From NCBI GenBank assembly GCA_014898415.1, contig RCTD01000028.1:62001-126000 (forward strand): a stretch of 64,000 nt of DNA. Reading direction: 5' to 3'. This stretch comes from Stromatinia cepivora. Taxonomy: Eukaryota > Ascomycota > Leotiomycetes > Helotiales > Sclerotiniaceae. Below the pieces are notes generated by a model that did not search any database, was not told the DNA's origin, and saw nothing but the letters and a program-made list of their open reading frames with translations. Position numbers and translations under genes: made by a program. Position 1 is the stretch's first letter; every line of letters begins with the position of its first letter. Shown here one piece after another: positions 44,052-59,600 of this stretch.

Positions 44052-46434
44052 ATGAATGCAGAAGAGCTCGCCCGCGTCCTTAGACGTGATCCTAACATTA
44101 ACGTACCCCGTCCCATATACAAAAGACCCGAGCTGACCCTGCCTTTGAGGTGGAAACAAGCTAGCAAGCACTATAGAGCCTCAAGGTTTCCAGCTCGACC
44201 CCGAACAGAGCCAAGACAATGGCTTACCGAAAATCAATTGAAGACCCCATGGTATGAACTTCCCCCACGGCAGCGTCTTCATGAACCTATTCATCGTCCA
44301 CCTCCTCCCAGTCCGCCTCCTGCTCCGGCCAAGAAAAAGGATGACGAAGAAGAATTATTGCCTCTCGGAGAAGAACGAGAACAAGGTGAAAACCCTGAAG
44401 CAAAGAAGCGTGACCGATCACCAGATGATGATGATGATGATTCAATTCCGGCGAAGAAGCAAAAAACGGATGCAAAGAATGACGGAAAGATAGGCAAAGG
44501 CAGGGGCAAGGAAAAACCTCAATCGCTAAAAGCAACTCGTCCTCCAGCACATCCACCAGGAATTCTCCCTTTATCTCCACAAGATGCTCAGGCTCCCAGA
44601 GTGGCAAATCCCGAAATACGTCCCTTGCGCAATAAATTCCAGGGACCTGGGAACTTTGAACATAGATGGAAAAATAATCCAAAAGCCGATGAAGACAGAG
44701 AGATAAGAGATGGTATCCCGAAGAGTTTCGAGGAACTCCCAGAAGTCAGGCTAATGCCCGAGCGAATTACTAAGAACAAGGGAAGAGTGAAAAATTTCAA
44801 GTATATGGGAGACCAAGAATTTTATGATATGGATATTCCTGACAGCGGAGATTGCTTTTTCGGTGCTGGTAAGTTTGCTATTCTATTGCTATGTTTGGAT
44901 AAGAACTTGTGCTGATAGTCTCAGTTTCGATGGCTCTATATGGAACGGCTCTGTATTGGCATTGGGTGAAATATTGTCACTTATATTTCTTCCGATTTGT
45001 GCTTACCCATCCTGGCCACCCAAGATATGACTCTTATTGGAGATTGAACTCTCATATAAGTGCTTTAACCAGCAAGAATATTTGGCAACAACTAAGTATT
45101 CCACATGTAAGTTAAATCTTCATATTGACAGGGAGATAATACACATGTACTAACCATAAATACCTTAGGCTTGGCAATCATCCGACCTTCTCAATGTAAC
45201 CGCAGATATCTTCAACCTCTTTATAGTACTTTACGAGCAATTAGATATACCCAAGAATATACCAAAGGCGCAACAAAAACCACAAGATCATCAGTCTATC
45301 GGTCTATTTGGTCAATACAATGCAACCCATATATTCCTCCACATTATCAATAGGAATCATTATCAAACATTAATCCCGTACCAAAACCCCGAGGCACAAT
45401 TTCCATTTCCAGATGGCGTTATAATAGATCCCAGACCAGGAAGAGCTAAAGAACGACCTCCTGGTGGACGTGGCAGAGCTATAATACCTCCGCCAATTGC
45501 GCAGCCCGTCTTTTTGTGGCCACGGGATATGGATATAACTAGGGTTCTTGGAATCAATACTATGGATGGAGCTCTGAATATAGATTTGGTCAAGACATGG
45601 ATAAGAAGAGAAAGGGAAACAGCAGAAAAGAGGAATGACCCGACAGAAGTGAAGTGGTGGATACAAGCCAAAGAAAAGGAGGCAAAGGAGGAACAAGAAA
45701 GAGAAGCAAAGGCTTTGCAAGGGCGGCCAAAAGGAGCACAGGGGAAGGATGCACAGCTGTCAACTGAGGGATTGGCGAAAAATCTAGAAAAGACGTTGGG
45801 CAAGTGGAAGGGGAAGGGTGTGAGGCCTTCAAATGAGGAATTGGCGAAAGATCTAGAAAAGACGTTAGGCAAGGGGAAGGCGCCCAGGTGGGCGCCCGAG
45901 ACAGATGATGTGGAAAAGAAGGCATCGGGAAAAGCTCCAGTCAAGGAGGCGTCCGTTAAAGGGACCAAATCGAAATTAATTGAAATCGCCTCCAGCCCAG
46001 AGGAAGCAAATAAATCAAAGAAGAAACAACCACAGAGTTCAAAAGCCCGGGGAAAAGCTTCTACTCAAGCGGCTTCTCCAGTCAGGCAAGGCCTTCCCGG
46101 AGCTCCAGCAACGAAGAATCCCGTTGAGCAGGACGCACCAGAAATGATCGAAATCCCCTCCAGTCCAGAGAAAGCAAAAAAGAAAAAGAGAGGAGATGAA
46201 AAGACTTCAAAACCCCCTGTAAAAACATCCAACAAAACGGCTTCATCTAAAAGCGGTCCTGTTAAAAAAGGTGAATCACCAGTTATCGACCTTTTTTCCA
46301 GCTCGGACGAAGAAGATGAGAAGGTTAAGCATGAAAAGACTTCAGCCCCGGTTGGGAAAACCCCGGTGAGGGCGGCTCCTGGAAAGGCGGCCCCTCCTGC
46401 AAGAAGGGGAAGGGGACGACCACCTAGGTGGTAA
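44052..46434 (+). CDS. OTU-like cysteine protease with SUMO-interaction-like motifs and AT-hook
   Basis: Exons 44052-44868, 44919-45106 and 45169-46434; introns of 50 bp (GTAAGT...GATAG) and 62 bp (GTAAGT...CTTAG); 756 aa. Catalytic features: IPDSGDCFFGAG (Cys268 with the preceding Asp, as in OTU deubiquitinases) and NRNHYQTLIPY (His399). In between, LYGTALYWHWVKYCHLYFF and HPGHPRYDSYW match the neighbour paralogue. The N-terminal part has a proline run, an acidic run of six Asp and a basic KKQK cluster. The C-terminal 300 residues are charged and disordered. They hold a duplicated 16-residue block (ELAKDLEKTLGK, about 532-571) and three SIM-like motifs, LIEIASSPEE, MIEIPSSPEK and VIDLFSSSDEED (about 605, 661 and 707). 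They end in an AT-hook, RRGRGRPPR. This suggests a nuclear, DNA-bound enzyme acting on ubiquitin or SUMO-ubiquitin targets (inference). Confidence 0.75.
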
Positions 46435-47095
46435 ATCAGGGAGTCTATATGGATATTAAAGATGATTATATTATTGAAAAGTTTCTTTGGGTTTATTAGG
46501 GAGTGAGTAAAGATATGCTGGGATGTTATGTATGTGTTTTATATATTTTGATTGATTCTTTAACTAGAATTTGTTTTTCATTTTAGTGTATAACGTTCAG
46601 TATTGTGTCTATAATGTATCTCAAGGCATTCATTAGGGAGTAGTAAGATCAAAATCATTCAATCCCATGGTGCAGTGCATGTTGATGGATGATTGTTAAC
46701 ATGATATGCCAAATAGAAAGTAAGTAATTTGTGTAGAGAATCAGGCTAAGGATAAACCAAGGTCAGGAATACCACTTCAAGCAAGGGAAGTGAGTATCTG
46801 ATCTCGATACGGTGGTAAAATCCTTCCTCAATAATACTATAGAGTTCGAAATGCTGCATGACTGCTCAAAGCTCTCGTTAAATAAACTCTTTGTCTCTAC
46901 AGAGAAAGGACCGGACTTGGATTCGCTTTGTTCAATGTGCAATGTTCAAGCCAAAAGACTGTAGTTGAAAAAACAAAGACTGCTTTATTACAAGAAAATA
47001 TAGAGAGTAAATGGCTTCTATGATCAAAACGTGTAGCATGATATACTTCCACCTTAAACCTCAAATTCAAAGCCTCTCTAGATTATAATTTAAAA
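46435..47095. other. Intergenic between the OTU-like genes
   Basis: About 660 bp, long enough for a separate promoter. No motif recognised. Confidence 0.4.
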
Positions 47096-48409
47096 ATGTC
47101 GAAAGTCTACACCTTACATTATACATTTGATCGAAAAAGCCCAGCGCAGAAAACAATCAAAGGAGGAGACATCAGTAACTACATACCACTTCAACCCGGT
47201 AGAGACAATGATGAACCCCCTCCATTCGATGTATTCCAATGGCTCTCGACCTTTTACGGACAGAAAGTTCCTCCACTTCCGGTGCTTCGCTTCAGCGATT
47301 TTGATGAGGTGCCAGATCAACGTCTACAGGAAACCATGGAGGAATACCAACTCGTTACCCCAACTGTGAAAAAGAAACCCTTAAATCCAGTTATTGAAAC
47401 CAATGTTAAAGGTTTTCCATTGATTGAGGATACGATATTCAATATTGTGCGAAGCTATCCTGCTGATGAACAATACAATGGACCGCACAATCTAATCTGG
47501 ACGATGTCAAATTCCTACTATAGAGCCGGTACATCTCTCTAAAAACTCCCGAGAAAGAAATTGGATACTAACAATACTATAGTGGCATGGTGTATATATG
47601 GGAATTGGGAGCTTTGGCCTCACGTAAAAGCTCAACACAGAACTTATGTGAATCGAGCACTCGAAGATGAAAAGCATCCTCGCCATAAACTAGTTCAGGA
47701 TTTAAATAAGACACGAAAAGGAAAGAACAGTTTAAATCTAAAAGAAAGATTGGGCATTCCATATTGTGCCATTAGACACGAAGATATTCAACAAATCACT
47801 GCCGATTTGTATGGGATTTTACTGGTAGTTTTCATGTATCGACCAGAAGGAGGTGCAATCGAGAAACCTGGGACTGCAGTAGATCAGTCTGAAAAACATT
47901 ACGCACCCACTATTCGCGGTGATTTCAACCGTCCTCACAAATTCATTCGGCTATCCATTGGAACCATGCCTAAGAAATTCAAACAACACCCTGACTCCCA
48001 CCTCCTCCCAATATGGCAAATCTACGAGCCCATGATCCTCAACATGCCAGCCCCAGCTCGCCATTCCGATTTCAAATATGTTCGGCCCTCATACGCCAAT
48101 ACAAAAGCTTCCATGCCAGCAACAGGGACTCCGGAACTTTATGACGGGTTTAAACATCCTTGGAGAAGAATTTGGGGTGGTAAGGGGAGTATTCCTCAAC
48201 CGCTTACTCAACCAGCGCTTTGGCCGGTAGGTATTCCGTTACCTCAGATAGGGGACCTGAGATTTGCTTTGGGATGTAAACTTATCCGTGGAGATCCGAA
48301 TGATCCGGCGGAATGGGGTATTGAACCTATAGAGTGGAAGGGGATAAGACCGGATAAGAAAAAAGAGGATAAGAAATCAGAAGTTGAAGTTGTGGATTTG
48401 GATCCCTAA
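47096..48409 (+). CDS. OTU-like paralogue lacking the catalytic Cys (pseudoenzyme)
   Basis: Exons 47096-47528 and 47583-48409, with a 54-bp intron (GTACAT donor, ATACTAAC branch, CTATAG acceptor); 419 aa. Without splicing an in-frame TAA at 47540 would break it. The intron has the same phase (1) and place as intron 1 of the upstream OTU gene. Shared blocks are IYGNWELWPHVKAQHRTYV (neighbour: LYGTALYWHWVKYCHLYFF), then HPRH, DLYGILLVVF and PHKFIRLSIG. Where the neighbour has SGDCFFGA this protein has SNSYYRA, so the nucleophile Cys is gone. The His position is also unclear. The C-terminus ends in SEVEVVDLDP, a SIM-like motif. It probably binds rather than cuts a ubiquitin-like partner (inference). 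Confidence 0.7.
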
Positions 48410-52211
<3,802 letters not shown>

Positions 52212-53000
52212 TTATCCGTTACATTGGTAGAGAACGGGCTCAGTGGTGGCGGAAAGCTTTGCGGGAGCAATGAAATCTTGAAGATCATTCTCATTTTCTC
52301 CATCTTTGTATGCCTTTCCAAACTTAGCTTTGAATTGCTCCAACCAGTGAGTTGAGTTCATGTGGTTAGCTAGATTTCTTTTATTACCTTTGAAGCAATG
52401 CCCGCAGATTTGACAAGTAGTGCTTGCGTGAAAATTGGGCTCATGTATTCGTGTTACATGCATCCTCAAAGCAAATGGATGGTTGAACTCTGAGCCACAA
52501 CCCTCTACAGTACATCTGCAGCTGTGATCCATGTGAACAGTCTCCATGTGTACCTTGAGATTTTTAGCCGAATTGTGCTCTTTTTCACAGATTGTGCATG
52601 TAAATTCATCTGAATTTTGATGCGTCTTCATGTGCTTGTTCAGACTCTCCAAAGTATCCAATTTGAGCCTGCACTTAGGAGAGGAGCATGGAAAAGTTCC
52701 GTGGTATTTCTTCTTGTGAATTTCACATAGTCTCTCATTAGCGAAGCTTTTGTAACACTCTTCGCACTGTGGCTTGATCTCTCCATGCACTTCCTGGAGG
52801 TGCTTGTGGAGAGCTGGCTTAACTGTGAAGGTCTCCTCACACTTTGAGCACTCATAAAATTCACTTGAATGATTAGCCGATCTGTGAAGTTGTAGAGAAT
52901 GCTGATCTCGTACCTTTTTTCCACAGAGGCTACAAATGACAATCGAGCTACTAGCCTTCCGACTGGCCTTTTGACTGGCTTTTTGAATTCTATAAGTCAT
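52212..53000 (-). CDS. C2H2 zinc-finger protein, seven fingers
   Basis: Single exon, 262 aa, starting MTYRIQKASQ with a KAS repeat. Seven C2H2-type fingers fill the rest: CSLCGKKV...HRSANH, CSKCEETF...HLQEVH, CEECYKSF...HKKKYH, CSSPKCRL...HMKTH, CTICEKEH...HMETVH, CTVEGCGSEF...HVTRIH and CQICGHCF...HMNSTH. Two fingers have a longer C-x4-C spacing as in TFIIIA/Ace2-type fingers. The tail is acidic, then ends QCNG. Likely a nucleic-acid-binding regulator in the nucleus; no activation domain can be seen. The linkers are not the TGEKP type. No neighbour suggests a pathway. Confidence 0.85.
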   Translation of the reverse strand: MTYRIQKASQKASRKASSSIVICSLCGKKVRDQHSLQLHRSANHSSEFYECSKCEETFTVKPALHKHLQEVHGEIKPQCEECYKSFANERLCEIHKKKYHGTFPCSSPKCRLKLDTLESLNKHMKTHQNSDEFTCTICEKEHNSAKNLKVHMETVHMDHSCRCTVEGCGSEFNHPFALRMHVTRIHEPNFHASTTCQICGHCFKGNKRNLANHMNSTHWLEQFKAKFGKAYKDGENENDLQDFIAPAKLSATTEPVLYQCNG

Positions 53001-56000
53001 CTTGACGAGATTTTGCAGTTTACTATGTAATTTTTGGTTACTGAGTAAGTTTCGATAAGATGTTTATTGTTTCTTTATGAATTGAGAGTTGAATCGAGAG
53101 TTGAATCGAGAGTTGGTCATTCGAACTGACGCAAGAGATTCGGTAACTTTTATACAAACCAAATGTCCCTGTTCAATGATTGTTCGATTCCCAATACCTA
53201 TGAACAGACGCATGCATGTACTCAGGATAGGTTCAGTACAAATTCGATACAATGCTATTGTATAATGAGAACAAAGACGGAATCAGCAGATCAATAACCG
53301 AACAATAGCATTGTTGTTTTAGTTAGAAATCGTTAGCTGGAAGACGAAACCAGTACATACAATTTGCTAAGCTTCTGTATTTGCATAAAATTCGGGAGAT
53401 TATAGATCAAAATATAAAATGAGATGTTATGATGCTTGATACCCCGCGATCAAGTACATGCAATTTGTCGTCATCTCTATTAATATGAAACACGTCCCAT
53501 CACGTGATCTATGCAACATTTTAGCAATCAGAATCCCATATTGAAGAACAAGTCAGATCTGTAGATCAAACATCGTGAAACAATGAGGGTTCATCCCATG
53601 GGGAAAGGAACGATGATTTCATTACCATGTTCTTGACTCCATGAATAACTGCGTTGAAAGCATAACACATGACTTGACAGAATATCAAATTTCCATCCCA
53701 AAGGAGAATCAATTGGATATTCAACAAATAAGAAAAGACACCAGGTTAAGCAAAAGTAGCTCAGTCTCGTAATTTCATCTCAACTTAAGATGAATCGATA
53801 AACGAACGTGAAAATTTCCGACACATCATTTGTTTGAACAACGACACGCTCGTGCGACATGGTCTAAAGAGAGAGACCCCTCATTATGACACTATTGTTT
53901 GATGTGCGGAAGGAAAAGATGATTTGAAAGGATTGGATGAATGAGTTGGTAGTTAAAATGTAATTTCGAGATTGTGGAGAATTAGAAGAAACACATGGAA
54001 GGACGTTCTTCTCCAATTTAAAGCTTAGCTTTCGGGAGATTCGAGTTGTTTGATCCTCAGAGCGATGATCAATTGATTCGTGAGTGAAAAAGCTTATTTC
54101 TTTTATCTCGCGAGATGGATTTGGGTCGTCAAATATTCAGGAAGAGGATTTTTGAGAAATCTGTAACTTGAGTATGATGTAAAGTATTCCAAGAGGTTGG
54201 TTTGAAAAATCTCCAACTCGGCCTCATTTCAACCAATAAGGATTACTTTGGTTAAGATCCAAAGGATCTTCAAGGGCTGCAGCAGTGCATTCGGAAGAGT
54301 TGGTACCTTTAATATGCTAACATTTTAACCGCTGAAAATTGATGCCATCTTATCTCATCTCGTAAATATAGATTCTGCAGAGGATGAGATGAAAATTAAG
54401 TGTAACAATTGATGAGAAACGATGGATTAGCGCGCGTAGGAATTTGGATTTTCTTTGCTGCGGTGTATAGGGAGGAATAGGAATCTTGTATTGGATGCAA
54501 GAGACCGGCGGAAAGGAGCGAAACGGTTCATGTATGTGGCGCAGAAGTGAGGTTATTGATTGTAAAGGTTAACGATGATGAGAGAACAGCAAAGACATTT
54601 CTTTTTGTTTCTGTGGAGTTTCTTCTGATGTATTGGATGATCTTGATCCTTTCCAAAGAGACAAAGGAGCATTGTTCCAATGATTGTACTTCACGTGTTC
54701 AACTAACCTTTATTCTTTCTGTGTTGTTGTTGTTGTTGGGCCGAGTACTCCGCACGGATCAATATGCACAATGAAAATACCTCAATAAATTTTTACTCTA
54801 GTCAGGCACAATTTACTTACAAGCTTTCAAAACTTCACACTTCACTCTAATTAGTAAGGCAGAAATTGGAATGTTCAGGTACCAAACTCCACTAAAATCT
54901 CGCTTGTTTCCGAAGCACCTATCAAACGAAATTTGTCTCGAAATTATCCTTACTAGCTTAATGATATCCTTACTAGCTTCAATGATGGACCCTTGTATAA
55001 TCCTTGTATTCACGTTCAAAATTTAAGATTGCGGTTGATTGTGGGGATTAAAGTCTTGATTGAATGAACGGTAAGATAGAATAACTACAGAGTAGGTAGG
55101 TTATCTTGTCTTGTCTTGTCTTGTCTCTGCTAAACAATTAAGGTTGAGATCAAAGAGTTCTGATGATGTTTTGAAAGATGTTTATGAAGTGTGACAGGAG
55201 TGAAGCTTGAGGTTCGAGGTTTGAAGAAAGGGAAAGACTGAAGGATAAGATGATAATAAGATGAGTTAAAGGAAGAATCTACTTTATTCATGAATGGATC
55301 AAAGAGAAAGGGAAATGAAACATGATAATGGAGATGAGAAGATACGGTGAAGCGGTATAAACTTAGGAAATTAATTCAAAATCCGGAGATTGTATAGTGT
55401 TTAACAGATTTCAAATTCGATTTCATTTATTACTTCATTTGTATTACCAAAAAAAAACTTACTTCTTCCTTGCTCATGATGATATATAATGAATATTAAC
55501 AATAGGAGAAAAGTAACTTTTGATTTGATCGCATAGTTTAAATTATATTATCAAATCAATCTGCTCTTTGCTATTTGTTACCTCTTTTTGATATGATGAC
55601 TAGGCTGATTTGATTTGATTTGATTCGACCTAGGATTCCCCACCGTACAATGAAGAAGTATTATCTAGTATCTAACTAACCGGGCTAAGCTTCTTTACTT
55701 CCTTCCCCTAGTCAACCCCACTCAATTCAATGAGGAAGGAAAGAAAATAATGTTACCTCCCAATCACGGACCACATGATCAACTTCCCACTCAACCGCTC
55801 GCTCAGATATCTTCTTCATCTTGCGCCTCAAATCTCTTCCTTCTTTTCTCTTTTCTCTTTTCTTGGTACCTAACAACACATACACTCATTAATCCCAGTT
55901 ACCTGCAGCTTGCTTCAGAAATACCAGACTTCGTTGGCAAAGTCTACATCATCATCAATAGTATATCTCAAGCAAACATCCATCCATCAAATTACTTGCC

Positions 56001-56312
56001 CAAGTACCTTTAGTATTCACTTACAATCATTCGATACTACATATTCACCAAACCAACATTGTTTCTATTGTTGGAAATTTGAACCTATTGAGCCAAAGCA
56101 CTCCGCTTTCGAAACAATACAAGACCTCATTACGCTTTGATTAATATCTTTCTGATATATATCTTCCTCCTCTAGACAACTATCTACTCAAGACTACTCC
56201 TACGTTGTCTTTCGATCTTCAAAATCTAGAACGCATATTACTCCCACATAACTACCTTCTTGTCAATAAATTCAAAACTTACCCAAGAACATTTCAAAAA
56301 ACTACATACACA
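53001..56312. other. Intergenic, no gene seen
   Basis: No supported ORF. A TTGTC pentamer is repeated four times at 55106-55125. A CT-rich leader precedes the next gene from about 55800. Confidence 0.4.
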
Positions 56313-56639
56313 ATGCAGTTTCACCGTCTCACAGCATTTTTGCTCTCCCTCTTTGTCGCTTGTGTATGCGCACAATCAATTACTTCAACTACAACCTTCA
56401 CAGCGACATCCACTCATACTCGAACCATTACAGTTTCTGAAGTCATCGCATCGGTTACATCAACCTACTCGACCTACAATACATCGGCAATTGCACCTAC
56501 GGGGTCAGTTGGAAACATTATCGCATCTACAACGACAAGCCCTCCACTCCCTACAAATTTCACTGGTGCTGCACCAACTGTGCAAGCAAGTTATGGTGTA
56601 ATGGGATTGTTTATTATGGTTGGTGCAGCGTTGCTGTAA
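56313..56639 (+). CDS. Small secreted, GPI-anchor-type Ser/Thr-rich protein
   Basis: 108 aa from ATG in CACAATGCAG. A signal peptide (MQFHRLTAFLLSLFVACVCA) leads into a Ser/Thr-rich middle (TSTTTFTATSTHTRT) with two N-glycosylation sequons (NTS, NFT). The C-terminus is hydrophobic (VMGLFIMVGAALL) after a small-residue region (TGAAP), the layout of a GPI-anchored cell-surface protein. No cysteine lies beyond the signal peptide, so it is not a typical Cys-rich effector. It is preceded by a long, pyrimidine-rich leader. Role unknown, probably cell wall. Confidence 0.8.
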   Translation: MQFHRLTAFLLSLFVACVCAQSITSTTTFTATSTHTRTITVSEVIASVTSTYSTYNTSAIAPTGSVGNIIASTTTSPPLPTNFTGAAPTVQASYGVMGLFIMVGAALL

Positions 56640-59600
56640 ACAAACAAATGAACAAATGATAAGACAAGAATGCGGGGTCTAGATGAGATTATACTTTTTG
56701 ATTAATCGTCATTCCTCCATCAATACATCTAGATCTTTTCCAGGAATGCATTCCAAAAATACCTCATCACATTTACGAAATCTTCGATGCGACATCATAT
56801 CACATTTCGCACTTCTTACGAACCCCCTATTATGGCTTGATGATACTTTTGTTTTTTTTTTATTTCTCACGCCAAATTCATTGTTCGCTTTTCTCTACAC
56901 GAATACCCCGATTAACGATTAAAATATACCCTCACATATCTTTGATTCGTTACCTGGAGTTTTTAGAAATCTTCTCTTGATGATCCTACCAATACCTTGA
57001 TTCATCATTCGTCCATGTTTATGGTTTAATGTTATCACTTGTGATGACCTGGGGATGTACCCTTCATTTTGGATCCTTCCATAACGATGGCTATTGATGG
57101 GATTGGTACGGGTTGATTGGTTGATTGATTTGGAGTTTTAAACTTTTTTATTGACGGTCCGAGATGAATGACTTAGCTTGGCTGGCTGGCATGGAAAATT
57201 TAAAGACCTCTTTTTGTTGTATACTCGCCGCTGACCGGCTTGAGAATATCGAATCGAGGGATCGGATAGAAAATTCTTCTCTCGATTGAACGCGTTTTTA
57301 CTTTTGGTGTGCATAGTTTTTAGTGGGAGATTGGTGCTTTTTTGGTAGTTGTGAGGTGGTTTGATAGATGGGAGAGAAGATGAAGGAACGGATGATTTTA
57401 AGAAAGAGAAAGGAGACATGAAAATATGAAAATATGAATGCGTTGTTAATTATCTATCTGTTCAAAGGTTCTGTGAAATGCTTTAGATGCGTGACATGCT
57501 GTTCCTTCTAAATATACGACCAACTTTTTCAAAAATCTATTCCAAGTAGATCACTCCCCTCTCCTCCTTCGCTCTTCATATATCCTCATACCCATCACTA
57601 GGTAAGCATTCCCCTACTAACTAATTCCTTAATATTTATTTATAAGAAAAAAAAAACCTCATAGGCGGAATTCCTTCCCCCCTCCCCCTCCCCCTCCCTC
57701 GGAGAATACATATAATTCGTACGAGTGTAGGCTAAGTGAGTAGTATTAATCTTACAGAATATACCGGTTGGTACCTTACTCTATTCTCATTGTTAATCTT
57801 ATAAGTTAGAAAGGCATGATTTAGAAGAAGAGATTTTTTTTTGATTTTTTTTTTTAGGGAATGCTGGCTGATTGGTTTTGATGTATTTTTTATTATCTTT
57901 ACATTTTTGGAGGGGGGAGAGGGGGGTTGTTGCTATATTTAAAATATTGATATATTAGATAATTTCATTATTATATTATTCCTACCGAGTACTTGCTACG
58001 AGCGCCAGCTGCTCTCGTCTTGGTGGGTGGGTGCTGGTGGCTCGGTGTATTATATAGCTCCTAAAACTAATTTGTTTTTTTTAATGATGGATTGGGTTGA
58101 AATGTTTGAAGAGAGTTTTAGTACCTGCCCTGCTAGCAGGTAGGTAGAGAAGGATTTGCATAATCGGTATTTAATTGGCGGGGATGTTGTGGATTTTTGG
58201 ATTGGGTGGGTGTTGGACTGGGTTAGGATGGGTTGGAAGTAGGGTAGAGGGATGGTGCGGCGTTGTTATAGGTTATAGGCGTTTATAAGTTAGGTTGTTG
58301 GGGGAGCCTGGATGTCTTCGATGATGAAGGATGGGATGGGATGGGTTGGGTTGGTGGGCAATGAAATGATATGAATTTTGTTAGGTTTCTGAAAGTATCG
58401 GTGTTGAGCGATGCCACTGGGGCGAATGTTATTCACTTATCCTCTACTCCTAAGCCCGATCTCTGATTCTCTGATCCTTCAAATTCATTATGCAAACAAG
58501 TAGTACATAATTTGAGATATTCCGCAGGGAATTACTATAAGAGCTAGCTCATCTCTACAATAAGGTATGGGTAACTGTTATATACAAGTTTTTGGAATGG
58601 ATAATTTATGCGGGTATACGTATACCTATCGAATGTATTGCGGGGTATATGAGTATTTCACCCCTCATATAAGTAATTGAGATGTGAAGAGTTGGGATGT
58701 GTGGGTTTTGGAAACTGGTCTCTGGATAAGCTGTAATAGGATGAGGAGTTTGTTTGGATGGGATGGGATGGAGGTTTTGTTATTGTTGTTTTTTATTATC
58801 ATTCAGTGGATTTTGGTTAACGTTTTCACAATCTCATCTCCTCTCACGTCAAATTCCTCGGATGAGATACTCTATGACATCATCCCACCATCCCTCTCCC
58901 TCTCCTGAAGCAGTCAAATACCATTCGGAGAAACACAATAATCTAAGCTAGCCATCTCCTAAAAAAATCATTTCATATTCTTCTTGTCCCTTGCTCTTTC
59001 CTTGGGAAGTAACTCGTAATCACGGCGTATGCACTGAATTGAGATTCAAATGTTGTAATGAAAGAGACGTTTATAAAGTACTCGAGAGGTTAATCTGCTT
59101 CTTTTTCGAGCTAGCTAGGGAGTTGGAAAGCTAAATTTCGGAAAGAGGGGAGGAAGCTCAAGATTCACTTCTTCTGAGAACTCCTGCAGCGGTGCTATTC
59201 ATATGCTCCTAATCTTGATGATTATTTTGATGGCATAGTTATATAAAGTCCCTGATAAAATGCATATGGGTAATTCTTTTATTATCTACAGCTACCTACG
59301 AATGGGAAAGATGGTTACCAGGTTGAGCTCATGCGTTCATTCATTTTGTGGTTTGAGGTCTAGATCTATGGTCGTATTTCGATTTCAAGAATTCGCGGAT
59401 GTTTATTCCAGGCTTGAGGATTTGGGAGGGAGGTGGATGTCGTCTTTATTACTATTAGATTTAAGTTGGTGATATTTGTTGTTGCTGCATGGATTTTATG
59501 TTGTTGTTTTGCTTCTTGATGTATTTCGATATTCATCTATTCATCAGATTCTATCTTATAACTAAAGATTTCAAAAATCAAGCCTAAAGTTATCGATTCT

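Noticed and set aside
47540..47542. In-frame TAA suggesting a broken gene
   Set aside because: It lies inside a 54-bp intron with donor, branch point and acceptor, at the same site and phase as in the neighbouring paralogue.
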